Assembly (NCBI GenBank): GCA_029243445.1
Contig: JAQWSA010000046.1
Coordinates: 1 to 22,585, forward strand
DNA: 22,585 nucleotides
From: Alphaproteobacteria bacterium
GTDB lineage: Bacteria > Pseudomonadota > Alphaproteobacteria > UBA6615
Reading direction: 5' to 3'
In this document: piece by piece, positions 15,888-22,585 of the stretch
Layout of the letters: every line of letters starts with the position of its first letter
Position numbering within the stretch: the stretch's first letter is position 1
Translations under genes and position numbers: made by a program
Notes under the pieces: generated by a model
What the model was told of the DNA's origin: nothing
Seen by the model: only the letters and a program-made list of their open reading frames with translations
The model's database searches: none

Positions 15888-16670
15888 CTAAATTGTCCTC
15901 CGATTTATAACATCAAATCTAACAGGGACCCCAGCTGCCGCCATATACTCTTTTGTTTCTGATATAGAATATTCACCAAAATGAAATATAGATGCAGCTA
16001 GAACAGCAGAGGCGTGACCTTTACTTACACCATCTACCATGTGTTCTAAAGAACCAACTCCTCCTGAAGCAATCAATGGGATAGAAACTGTGTCAGCTAT
16101 CTTACGTGTGAGATCAATGTCAAAACCGGCCTTAGTGCCGTCACGATCCATTGACGTTAAAAGTATTTCACCCGCACCATATGACTCCATCTTTTTTGCC
16201 CATGCAACAGCATCCAAATCAGCTGATACACGACCCCCGTGAGTAAATACTCCCCATCCTCCAAAACCAGTCGATTTTGCATCAATAGCCACCACAATAC
16301 ATTGGCTGCCAAATTTTTCAGCTGCCTCTCGAACAAATTCAGGTCTGGTTACTGCAGCAGTATTTATTGAAACCTTGTCCGCACCAGCCCGAAGTAACTT
16401 ACGAATATCATCAAGGTCTCGCACACCCCCGCCTACTGTAAGGGGCATAAAACAGGCTTCTGCTGTACGGGAAACAACATCATAAATAATATCTCTATTA
16501 TCACTAGATGCCGTTATATCTAGAAAACACAGCTCATCTGCCCCCTCAAAATCATATATTTTTGCCTGCTCAACTGGATCCCCAGCATCACGTAAATCAA
16601 CAAAGTTTACTCCCTTAACAACACGGCCATCTTTAACGTCAAGACAGGGGATAACTCTTATTTTTAACAT
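15888..16670 (-). CDS. hisF: Imidazole glycerol phosphate synthase cyclase subunit HisF
   Basis: With HisH it forms IGP synthase; HisF uses ammonia from HisH to turn PRFAR into IGP and AICAR. The 260-residue beta/alpha barrel shows [20 protein letters not shown] with catalytic Asp11, and [21 protein letters not shown] with Asp130 as the second catalytic acid. [14 protein letters not shown] and [13 protein letters not shown] are the phosphate-binding glycine loops. The ATG at 16670 is preceded by AGGAAA located in the end of hisA, 5 bases separate the genes, and the hisF stop abuts the hisE start. Its partner hisH is separated from it by hisA and a GNAT gene. Confidence 0.98.
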   Translation of the reverse strand: MLKIRVIPCLDVKDGRVVKGVNFVDLRDAGDPVEQAKIYDFEGADELCFLDITASSDNRDIIYDVVSRTAEACFMPLTVGGGVRDLDDIRKLLRAGADKVSINTAAVTRPEFVREAAEKFGSQCIVVAIDAKSTGFGGWGVFTHGGRVSADLDAVAWAKKMESYGAGEILLTSMDRDGTKAGFDIDLTRKIADTVSIPLIASGGVGSLEHMVDGVSKGHASAVLAASIFHFGEYSISETKEYMAAAGVPVRFDVINRRTI

Positions 16671-16675
16671 AAACT

Positions 16676-17410
16676 TTAGTTTCCTAGAAATTTTAAAGCT
16701 GTTTTCAAGTCCAGTTGACCATCATATAAAGCACGGCCACTAATGGCACCCACAACACCATCAGACTCATATGGCTTCAAAGATATTAAATCCTTCAGTG
16801 AAGAGACCCCACCCGAAGCTATTATAGGGGTAGTCAAAGCTCTTGCTATATTAGCTGTAGCATCTATGTTCACGCCAGAAAGCACCCCATCGCGATCAAT
16901 ATCTGTATAAATAATTACGGAGACACCCGCGTCTTCAAATCGAAAACCCAGCTCAATTGCAGTCATTGTAGCCGTTTCCGCCCAACCTTCAATTGCAACT
17001 TGTCCTTTACGGGCATCAACACCAACTGCGACTTGGGCAGGAAAAAGTTTGCAGGCTTGTCTCACCAGTTCCGGCTCTTTAACAGCAGCCGTCCCTAAAA
17101 TTACTCTATTTATTCCAGCCTCTAACCACTTTTCAATTTGTGCAAGAGACCGAATACCTCCTCCTAATTGAACTTGAACAAAGCCATGCTTTGCCACCTC
17201 TAAAATGTTTTCTACCGCGTCCTTATTAACCGGCTCACCTGCAAAAGCACCATTTAGATCAACAACATGAAGCCATTTTGCACCGGCATCTACGAAAGCT
17301 TTTGCCTGACCCGCAGGATCATCACTAAAAATTGTAGCCTCTTCCATGTCACCACGAAGTAGTCGCACACACTTCCCATCTTTCAAATCAATTGCCGGAA
17401 ACAAAATCAT
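16676..17410 (-). CDS. hisA: ProFAR isomerase HisA
   Basis: Fourth step of histidine synthesis, an Amadori isomerisation of ProFAR to PRFAR. The 244-residue barrel opens with [21 protein letters not shown] (catalytic Asp8). [20 protein letters not shown] follows, then [15 protein letters not shown] with the second acid at Asp132, and [15 protein letters not shown] near the end. It is a homologue of HisF, as expected from the shared fold. AAGGA precedes the ATG by about 6 bases, and 8 bases separate it from the GNAT gene upstream. Confidence 0.98.
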   Translation of the reverse strand: MILFPAIDLKDGKCVRLLRGDMEEATIFSDDPAGQAKAFVDAGAKWLHVVDLNGAFAGEPVNKDAVENILEVAKHGFVQVQLGGGIRSLAQIEKWLEAGINRVILGTAAVKEPELVRQACKLFPAQVAVGVDARKGQVAIEGWAETATMTAIELGFRFEDAGVSVIIYTDIDRDGVLSGVNIDATANIARALTTPIIASGGVSSLKDLISLKPYESDGVVGAISGRALYDGQLDLKTALKFLGN

Positions 17411-17418
17411 AGTAATCC

Positions 17419-17934
17419 TTAAAGGTCTTTTGTGTAGTATAAACCACGAACGTATTCGCCGTTAATCCTTGCATATTTAGGGTGCACACCCCATCGAGCA
17501 TAGCCACTTTCTTCAAATATTTGTATCGCCCTTTCTTGTGTCTCTCGTACATCTAAATTGAGTACAGTATAGGCCTCTCTTCGAGCTAAATCCTCGCATG
17601 CTTCGAGTATAGCTGGCGCCAAGCTGTGCCCACGAGCCCAAGGTGCAAGAAAAAAGGTAGTTACAGTAACAGTAAATGACTGTGCTTCAGCATTTGATCG
17701 CGGACGGTTGAGTTGAGCAGATCCTGCTATCACACCATCCAGTCTACCGCCAAAAACAGTTCTTCCTGGCACTAACAAAGTTCCACGCCAATAAGATTCC
17801 ATTACATCTCTGCGTGGAGGTTTAAGCCAGCCAAAACCACCACCTGCAGTAATTGCCGCTTCTGCGGCATCACACATATCTGCCAGGTCATTACCCCTAA
17901 ATTCCGATAATCTATCAACAACAATTTCTGCCAT
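17419..17934 (-). CDS. GNAT-family N-acetyltransferase inside the his operon
   Basis: The 171-residue product has a GNAT fold. The acetyl-CoA loop is [24 protein letters not shown] (about 97-120), where the usual R/Q-x-x-G-x-G/A has Ser in the second Gly position. The C-terminal part has [25 protein letters not shown], a typical motif B with the IFEESGY helix. The N-terminal half ([22 protein letters not shown], then [16 protein letters not shown]) forms the first sheet. The acetyl acceptor is unknown. It lies between hisH (27 bases) and hisA (8 bases) in the same direction, so it must share the his transcript. No strong ribosome site is close to its ATG. A role in histidine synthesis is possible but unsupported. 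Confidence 0.88.
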   Translation of the reverse strand: MAEIVVDRLSEFRGNDLADMCDAAEAAITAGGGFGWLKPPRRDVMESYWRGTLLVPGRTVFGGRLDGVIAGSAQLNRPRSNAEAQSFTVTVTTFFLAPWARGHSLAPAILEACEDLARREAYTVLNLDVRETQERAIQIFEESGYARWGVHPKYARINGEYVRGLYYTKDL

Positions 17935-17961
17935 TATGGGCTACCAAACTCCTGGTTTTTA

Positions 17962-18618
17962 TTAAGGCGACCACGCCAGAAAGTTAGATATAAGACGCAA
18001 ACCTGGGGCTTGGCTTTTTTCTGGATGGAATTGGGTTCCCACCATATTATCTCGGCCAATAACAGCAACAAGTTCATCGCCATATTGCGTAGTAGCTAGG
18101 ACATTCTGCGAATCTGCACCTGTAAAATGATAACTGTGGACAAAATAAACATGCGGCGTTTTAGTTTCGTTTTGTAAACCATTAAATACTGGATGGTTGG
18201 TTGAAACAATTTTTAATTCATTCCATCCCATGTGAGGAATCTTTAAATTTACACCCTTTGTATTAATAGCCACCACATTACCCGTTATCCAATTAAAACC
18301 AGAGGTTATCGAATGCTCGTAGGAACTTGTGGCCATTAGCTGCATACCAACACATATACCAAGAAAAGGACGGGCTTTTTCAATAACAGCAACATGCAAA
18401 GCCTCACTGAGCCCTGACGAAGCCATCACGCCTTTATAACAATGAGCAAATGCCCCCACTCCCGGCAATACCAAGCGATCGGCCTTGGATACAACCGCAG
18501 GATCAGAGGTTACCTCAACCCTTAAAGGCAAACCTGTCTCATCTGCCATTCTTTCAAATGCTTTCGCAACAGAACGCAGATTACCTGACCCATAATCAAT
18601 TATGGCAACCGTTTGCAT
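17962..18618 (-). CDS. hisH: Imidazole glycerol phosphate synthase glutaminase subunit HisH
   Basis: Class I glutamine amidotransferase that supplies ammonia to HisF. The 218-residue product begins MQTVAIIDYGSGNLRSVAKA and has LPGVGAF for the oxyanion region, the nucleophile Cys89 in FLGICVGMQLM, and His198/Glu200 in TQFHPEKSQ. PHMGWNELK and FVHSYHF are the usual HisH blocks. The ATG at 18618 follows AGGGG at a good distance and starts 9 bases after the DUF2628 gene. Confidence 0.98.
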   Translation of the reverse strand: MQTVAIIDYGSGNLRSVAKAFERMADETGLPLRVEVTSDPAVVSKADRLVLPGVGAFAHCYKGVMASSGLSEALHVAVIEKARPFLGICVGMQLMATSSYEHSITSGFNWITGNVVAINTKGVNLKIPHMGWNELKIVSTNHPVFNGLQNETKTPHVYFVHSYHFTGADSQNVLATTQYGDELVAVIGRDNMVGTQFHPEKSQAPGLRLISNFLAWSP

Positions 18619-18627
18619 TCCATACCC

Positions 18628-19026
18628 CTAAGGCTCGACTAGAACTACATTTAATAAATATCTATGCTCGGCTTCATTTTTATTTTTACCAACAATTACT
18701 GCATGCTCAACATAACCCCTTTGAAGTAAAGCAGTTCGCCTTAAGTCATTAGCCCACATTCCCATAAAAATAAAAACCTGAAATTGAAGTATTATTACTA
18801 AATAATTTGTTAAATATAACGTATTACAAATAACAGGTATTGCGATCAAAACCAGAAAAATGATTGTCATCGTTTTCCACATTCCATACCACAAGGCCCA
18901 AAATGGACCGAATAAAAACCCAGCCCAATTGAAGCCTTCTTTAATCAGCATCACTTCACCATCTAATGATGATGACCATGGAACTATTTGTGCAGTATAA
19001 ATTTTCACGACAGCCTTTCTCGTCAT
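18628..19026 (-). CDS. DUF2628 membrane protein in the his operon
   Basis: A 132-residue protein of unknown function. An N-terminal soluble segment is followed by FNWAGFLFGPFWALWYGMWK, the aromatic block that marks DUF2628. Two hydrophobic spans come next (about 51-73 and 74-90), then a basic segment (DLRRTALLQRGY) and a soluble tail. It is probably an inner-membrane protein with two or three spans. It lies between hisB (101 bases) and hisH (9 bases); a DUF2628 gene at this place is recurrent in Alphaproteobacteria as far as I recall, but no role is established. The 101-base gap before it has no clear terminator. Confidence 0.85.
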   Translation of the reverse strand: MTRKAVVKIYTAQIVPWSSSLDGEVMLIKEGFNWAGFLFGPFWALWYGMWKTMTIIFLVLIAIPVICNTLYLTNYLVIILQFQVFIFMGMWANDLRRTALLQRGYVEHAVIVGKNKNEAEHRYLLNVVLVEP

Positions 19027-19127
19027 TAATAATCTATATTTCTAATAGACCATTTAATAATAAAACATTTTTATGTCTTTTATATATAATTTAGCACTTA
19101 CTTAGAACCGGCTTTGAATCGCTTTAT

Positions 19128-19766
19128 TTAAAGAGATCCGCCTAATATGCCTTTTGTTGAAGGAATAGAATCTGCTCGTCTCGGATCAATTTCCACCGAA
19201 TCACGTAAAGACCTTGCCAAACCTTTATAACACGACTCAATCATGTGATGATTATTTTCACCATAAATAGTTTCAACATGAAGCGTTAAGCCAGCGGCTT
19301 GAGAAAATGCCTTAAACCATTCTTGAAATAACTCGGTATCCATATCTCCTAATTTAGGACGACTTATTGGCACCTTCCAAACTAAATACGGTCGGTTAGA
19401 CGCATCTAAAGCAACCCTGGTTAGGGTCTCATCCATGGGAACTAATGCATAACCATAGCGTCGAATCCCTCTACGCTCGCCTAATGCTTCGCTGATGGCC
19501 TCACCAATGGCGTAGCCGCTATCTTCTGTAGTATGGTGAAAATCAATGTGTAAATCTCCAGAAGCACGAACCTTGAGGTCTATTAAACTATGGCGTGATA
19601 GTTGTTCCAACATATGATCAAGAAATCCAATGCCTGTTTCAATATCATAAACACCTGTCCCATCTAGGTTTACTTCAACTAATATTTCTGTTTCTCGGGT
19701 TTGACGGGTAACAGCGCCTACTCGGGCCAACTGGTCAGGGTTTTTATTTATATCTTGATTACTCAT
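19128..19766 (-). CDS. hisB: Imidazoleglycerol-phosphate dehydratase HisB
   Basis: Sixth step of histidine synthesis, a manganese-dependent dehydration of IGP to imidazole acetol phosphate. The 212-residue single-function enzyme (no phosphatase domain) has [16 protein letters not shown], then [20 protein letters not shown] with metal-binding His77, His78 and Glu81. [18 protein letters not shown] and [21 protein letters not shown] hold the second metal motif. The frame is open to 19841, but the ATG at 19766 is chosen because GGGAG lies about 7 bases before it and the extra 25 residues are not family-like. It is the first gene of the minus-strand his run and divergent from hslV. Confidence 0.97.
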   Translation of the reverse strand: MSNQDINKNPDQLARVGAVTRQTRETEILVEVNLDGTGVYDIETGIGFLDHMLEQLSRHSLIDLKVRASGDLHIDFHHTTEDSGYAIGEAISEALGERRGIRRYGYALVPMDETLTRVALDASNRPYLVWKVPISRPKLGDMDTELFQEWFKAFSQAAGLTLHVETIYGENNHHMIESCYKGLARSLRDSVEIDPRRADSIPSTKGILGGSL

Positions 19767-19858
19767 TTTAAGCTCCCGTGGAACTAAATCTATAACAATT
19801 TCAAAGTCTACATAGCAGGGACCGCCATGCAATACCACCAAATCTAATAATCTATGGG

Positions 19859-19886
19859 CTTGACGGAAGCGTTCTAATAACCAAAT
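19859..19886 (+). promoter_or_regulatory. Weak candidate heat-shock promoter of hslVU
   Basis: CTTGACG (19859-19865) is followed by a 14-base spacer and ACCAAAT (19880-19886), loosely similar to the sigma32 pattern. HslVU is a classic heat-shock operon and the 202-base gap 19767-19968 must hold promoters in both directions, which makes this plausible. The -10 match is poor. A TATACT at 19900-19905 (readable on either strand as part of a near-palindrome) is an alternative -10. Confidence 0.25.
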
Positions 19887-19968
19887 GAAGTTAGATAGTA
19901 TACTATAGCATCACAGTTTAAGTTTATTTAAAAACCTTCACAACAAACATAAAAAGGTGGATATATGA

Positions 19969-20529
19969 ATGTATACAGAAAATAACGGCGACAAAATTGA
20001 TCAATGGCACGGCACTACAATTCTTTCAATCCGAAAAAAGGGTAGCGTAATAATTGCTGGTGACGGTCAGGTAACTCTTGGATCTACGATAATAAAGTCT
20101 TCGGCACGTAAAGTTAGACCACTTGCTGATGGTAATGTAATCGCAGGGTTCGCCGGAGCAACAGCTGATGCTTTTGCGCTTTTTGAACGGCTAGAATCTA
20201 AACTGGAGCAACATCCGGGACAGCTTACACGCGCTTGCGTGGAAATGGCTAAGGATTGGCGCACGGACCGATATTTACGTAGACTAGAGGCAATGATGGC
20301 AGTGGCTGACAAAGAGACCTCTTTAGTTCTTACAGGAACTGGTGATGTTTTAGAACCTGATGATGGCATCATAGCTATAGGCTCGGGAGGAAACTATGCA
20401 CTTGCAGCCGCTCGCGCTTTAATAAACGAAGACAATATGTCCGCTCACGAAATAGCTAAAAGAGCTATGGCAATTGCAGCAGAGATTTGTGTCTATACAA
20501 ACACCAACGTAACAATAGAGAGCCTATGA
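19969..20529 (+). CDS. hslV: ATP-dependent protease subunit HslV
   Basis: Threonine peptidase of the HslVU (ClpQY) complex, a bacterial proteasome relative. The 186-residue product has a 15-residue propeptide ending in QWHG before the mature N-terminus TTILSIRK, so the nucleophile is Thr16 after processing. [44 protein letters not shown] and [15 protein letters not shown] are family blocks. An ATG at 19965 reads into a stop after six codons. The one at 19969 is in frame with AAGGTGG about 8 bases upstream. Its stop overlaps the hslU start in an ATGA at 20526-20529. Confidence 0.97.
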   Translation: MYTENNGDKIDQWHGTTILSIRKKGSVIIAGDGQVTLGSTIIKSSARKVRPLADGNVIAGFAGATADAFALFERLESKLEQHPGQLTRACVEMAKDWRTDRYLRRLEAMMAVADKETSLVLTGTGDVLEPDDGIIAIGSGGNYALAAARALINEDNMSAHEIAKRAMAIAAEICVYTNTNVTIESL

Positions 20530-21839
20530 CAAATTTTTCCCCCCGCGAAATAGTATCCGAATTAGATCGATTCATAATTGGCCAAAACGACGCCAAGCGA
20601 GCAGTAGCCGTGGCTTTGAGAAACCGTTGGCGCAGACAACAACTTCCAGACGATTTAAAAGAAGAAGTTTTACCAAAGAACATTCTAATGATTGGGCCAA
20701 CTGGAGTTGGAAAAACAGAAATTTCTCGCAGACTTGCAAAGCTAGCCAATGCACCATTTATAAAGATTGAAGCAACCAAATTTACTGAAGTGGGTTATGT
20801 GGGCCGTGACGTTGAATCTATTGTACGTGATTTGGTTGAGCAATCTATAATGATGACTCGTGAAGTGCGACGTAAAGAAGTAAACGCCCAAGCTGAGGTA
20901 AACGCGGAGCAGAGGGTCTTGGATGCTATTGTTGGAGAAAACGCAAGTGATTCCACCAGGCAATCTTTTCGTGAGAAATTAAGGCGAGGCGAGTTAGATG
21001 ATAAAGAGATTGAAATAGAAGTTACCGAAACTGGGGGCGTTCAAATGCCAACTATGGATATACCCGGGATGCCAGGCTCTCAAATGGGTATGATAAATAT
21101 TAATGACATGCTTGGAAAGGCTTTTGGCCAACGATCTTCACCACGTAAATTGAGCGTAGTTGAGAGTTATGAAATCCTTATGGCTGATGAATCTGATAAA
21201 CTTTTAGACGATGATAAAATTGTTAAAGAAGCGCTAAGCGCAGTGGAAAATAATGGGATAGTATTTCTAGATGAAATTGATAAAATAACTGGTCGTAGCG
21301 AGCGTGCTGGGGGAGGAGATGTTAGCCGAGAAGGTGTTCAACGCGATTTATTGCCATTGATAGAAGGAACCACAGTAGCAACAAAACATGGGGCCGTAAA
21401 AACAGATCATATTTTATTTATTGCCTCTGGTGCATTTCATTTAGCAAAGCCCTCAGACCTTTTACCTGAATTACAAGGAAGACTGCCGATACGCGTAGCT
21501 TTAAAAGCACTCACACGGGATGATTTTGGAAGAATTCTTCGTGAACCAGAAAATAGCCTTATTCGACAATCCGTGGCTCTACTAAAAACAGAAGGACTAA
21601 CACTTGACTTTACTCAAGATTCTATTGACGCAATTGCAGATCTCAGCGCCGAGATAAACCAAAATGTTGAAAACATAGGAGCCCGTCGATTGCATACTGT
21701 TATTGAACGCCTTCTCGAGGAAATAAGTTTTACTGCCACTGATCGAGGAGGAGAAACTATAAAAATTGATGCTGAAATGGTTCGTGACCGTGTCGAAGAA
21801 TTAGCAAAGAACGCTGATCTATCAAAATTTATTCTATAA
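20526..21839 (+). CDS. hslU: HslU ATPase, unfoldase subunit of HslVU
   Basis: AAA+ ring ATPase that unfolds substrates and feeds them to HslV. The 437-residue product is full length. It begins with [18 protein letters not shown], then Walker [10 protein letters not shown] (Lys63, Thr64), the pore loop GYVG at 90-93, the inserted I domain (about 110-210, with the Met-rich [15 protein letters not shown]), Walker [11 protein letters not shown] (Asp249, Glu250), and the C-terminal NADLSKFIL needed to activate HslV. The start at 20526 overlaps hslV by 4 bases, a sign of translational coupling. The frame is open back to 20487 inside hslV, but that extension is not family-like. Confidence 0.98.
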   Translation: MTNFSPREIVSELDRFIIGQNDAKRAVAVALRNRWRRQQLPDDLKEEVLPKNILMIGPTGVGKTEISRRLAKLANAPFIKIEATKFTEVGYVGRDVESIVRDLVEQSIMMTREVRRKEVNAQAEVNAEQRVLDAIVGENASDSTRQSFREKLRRGELDDKEIEIEVTETGGVQMPTMDIPGMPGSQMGMININDMLGKAFGQRSSPRKLSVVESYEILMADESDKLLDDDKIVKEALSAVENNGIVFLDEIDKITGRSERAGGGDVSREGVQRDLLPLIEGTTVATKHGAVKTDHILFIASGAFHLAKPSDLLPELQGRLPIRVALKALTRDDFGRILREPENSLIRQSVALLKTEGLTLDFTQDSIDAIADLSAEINQNVENIGARRLHTVIERLLEEISFTATDRGGETIKIDAEMVRDRVEELAKNADLSKFIL

Positions 21840-21845
21840 ATTATA

Positions 21846-21874
21846 TTGGCTTAGTTTTTCTAGCATTTTATAAA
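21846..21874 (+). promoter_or_regulatory. Candidate promoter of the cyclase-family gene
   Basis: TTGGCT (21846-21851), a 17-base spacer and TATAAA (21869-21874) form a fair sigma70-type pair 44 bases before the ATG. The -10 sits in the near-palindrome ATTTTATAAAAAT, flanked by TAGTTT and AAACTA arms. No clear terminator separates hslU from this gene, so read-through is also possible. Confidence 0.4.
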
Positions 21875-21918
21875 AATACGATAAACTAGGATTAAATTAA
21901 TTATCTAGGAGTAAAAAA

Positions 21919-22585
21919 ATGAAAATGCCCTCTAAAATAGTAGATATATCTATGCCCTTAGATAATGACACTATCTGCGATCCAGAAATTATGCGGCCTA
22001 AAATTAAATATGTCAGCCAAAAAGAAAATGCTGAATCGATGGCTGGTTTTTTCGATGAAATGGAGCCCTCAGATTTACCTAATGGTGAAGGCTGGGCATG
22101 GGAAGTAATAACATTAACTACGCATAATGGAACACATATAGATGCACCATGGCATTATCATTCACACGACAAGGATGGCAATCCCATGCAAACCATTGAT
22201 GAACTTCCACTAGACTGGTTTTTTCGCCCTGGTGTTAAATTTGATTTCCGTGATATGCCAGACGGCTATGTCGTACAACCCGAAGATATAGAATCTGAGC
22301 TCAAACGAATTGGACATGATTTACAACCACTCGACATTGTGCTCGTTAACACCAAAGCAAGTGAATACTATGGCACCAATGAGTATATCGATCATGGAAT
22401 CGGTATTGGAAAAGAGGCAACCCTATATTTAACTCGTGATCACGGAGTACGAGTAACTGGAATAGATGCCTGGGGATGGGACGCGCCATTTAAATTCGCA
22501 AAAGAAGAGTGGTTAAAGGATCGTGATGCAAACAAAATATGGCAAGGACACTGGGCAGGAATTGAACAACCATATTGCCATATGG
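21919..22585 (+). CDS. Cyclase-family metal hydrolase (kynurenine-formamidase-like), 3' end cut by window
   Basis: The frame is open from the ATG at 21919 to the right edge (222 residues seen). The diagnostic HNGTHIDAPWH at 69-79 supplies His69, His73, Asp75 and His79, the metal-site motif HxGTHxDxPxH of the cyclase/KynB superfamily. Further matches are DIVLVNTKASEYYG (about 139-152), the DHGIGIGKEATLYL block and GIDAWGWDAPF, which stands for the usual G-x-D strand. An early VDISMPLDND resembles the family N-terminus. AGGAG lies about 8 bases before the start. Members hydrolyse formylkynurenine, isatin or other amides, and the substrate here is unknown. The distinct inserted loop (about 35-60) and the WGWD segment suggest a branch other than classic KynB. 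Confidence 0.88.
   Translation, partial: MKMPSKIVDISMPLDNDTICDPEIMRPKIKYVSQKENAESMAGFFDEMEPSDLPNGEGWAWEVITLTTHNGTHIDAPWHYHSHDKDGNPMQTIDELPLDWFFRPGVKFDFRDMPDGYVVQPEDIESELKRIGHDLQPLDIVLVNTKASEYYGTNEYIDHGIGIGKEATLYLTRDHGVRVTGIDAWGWDAPFKFAKEEWLKDRDANKIWQGHWAGIEQPYCHM

Noticed and set aside
1..22585. CRISPR arrays, tRNA or rRNA genes, insertion sequences, phage or toxin-antitoxin genes
   Set aside because: No regularly spaced direct repeats, no cloverleaf-like segments in the intergenic gaps and no transposase, integrase or toxin-type proteins were recognised; all gaps are under 300 bases.

Overview
The window reads as one contiguous, AT-rich stretch of an alphaproteobacterial chromosome, probably from a free-living, possibly marine, lineage. 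The placement rests on gene order: hrcA-grpE next to dnaK, divergent from rph-rdgB-hemW; an LpoA-like lipoprotein next to rsmI; a BON-domain lipoprotein before gshB; and a his operon (hisB-DUF2628-hisH-...-hisA-hisF-hisE) divergent from hslVU. Protein sequences also look alphaproteobacterial. I cannot name a genus. I saw no rRNA, tRNA, CRISPR array, insertion sequence or phage gene.

Layout. (1) 1-4128, minus strand: heat-shock block hrcA, grpE, dnaK. A possible terminator lies after grpE and a sigma32-like promoter before dnaK. A weak partial reading frame leaves the left edge where dnaJ might be expected. (2) 4329-6892, plus strand: rph, rdgB, hemW. (3) 6885-8324, minus strand: a periplasmic-binding-fold lipoprotein, convergent with and overlapping hemW. 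(4) 8432-12055, plus strand: rsmI, a DolP-like BON lipoprotein, a SirB1-type transglutaminase-like protein and gshB, ended by a clear bidirectional terminator. (5) 12114-13799: a divergent pair, a VOC/extradiol-type protein (minus) and a PDC-lactonase-like amidohydrolase (plus). (6) 13896-19766, minus strand: hisB, DUF2628, hisH, a GNAT protein, hisA, hisF, hisE and a HIT protein, followed 15 bases later by a TauD-type dioxygenase and a cupin. (7) 19969-21839, plus strand: hslV-hslU with a 4-base overlap. (8) From 21919 to the right edge, plus strand: a cyclase-family (kynurenine-formamidase-like) metal hydrolase, truncated by the window.

Most of the window is housekeeping: protein quality control (DnaK/GrpE/HrcA, HslVU), RNA and nucleotide maintenance (RNase PH, RdgB, RsmI), envelope lipoproteins, glutathione and histidine synthesis. 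The less ordinary part is a scattered set of small-molecule enzymes between and after the conserved blocks: VOC protein, amidohydrolase, cupin, 2-oxoglutarate dioxygenase and cyclase-family hydrolase. The dioxygenase and cupin look like a tail on the his operon. I found no convincing new defence or mobile system. This enzyme set is the best candidate for an uncharacterised pathway, and its substrate cannot be read from the sequence.
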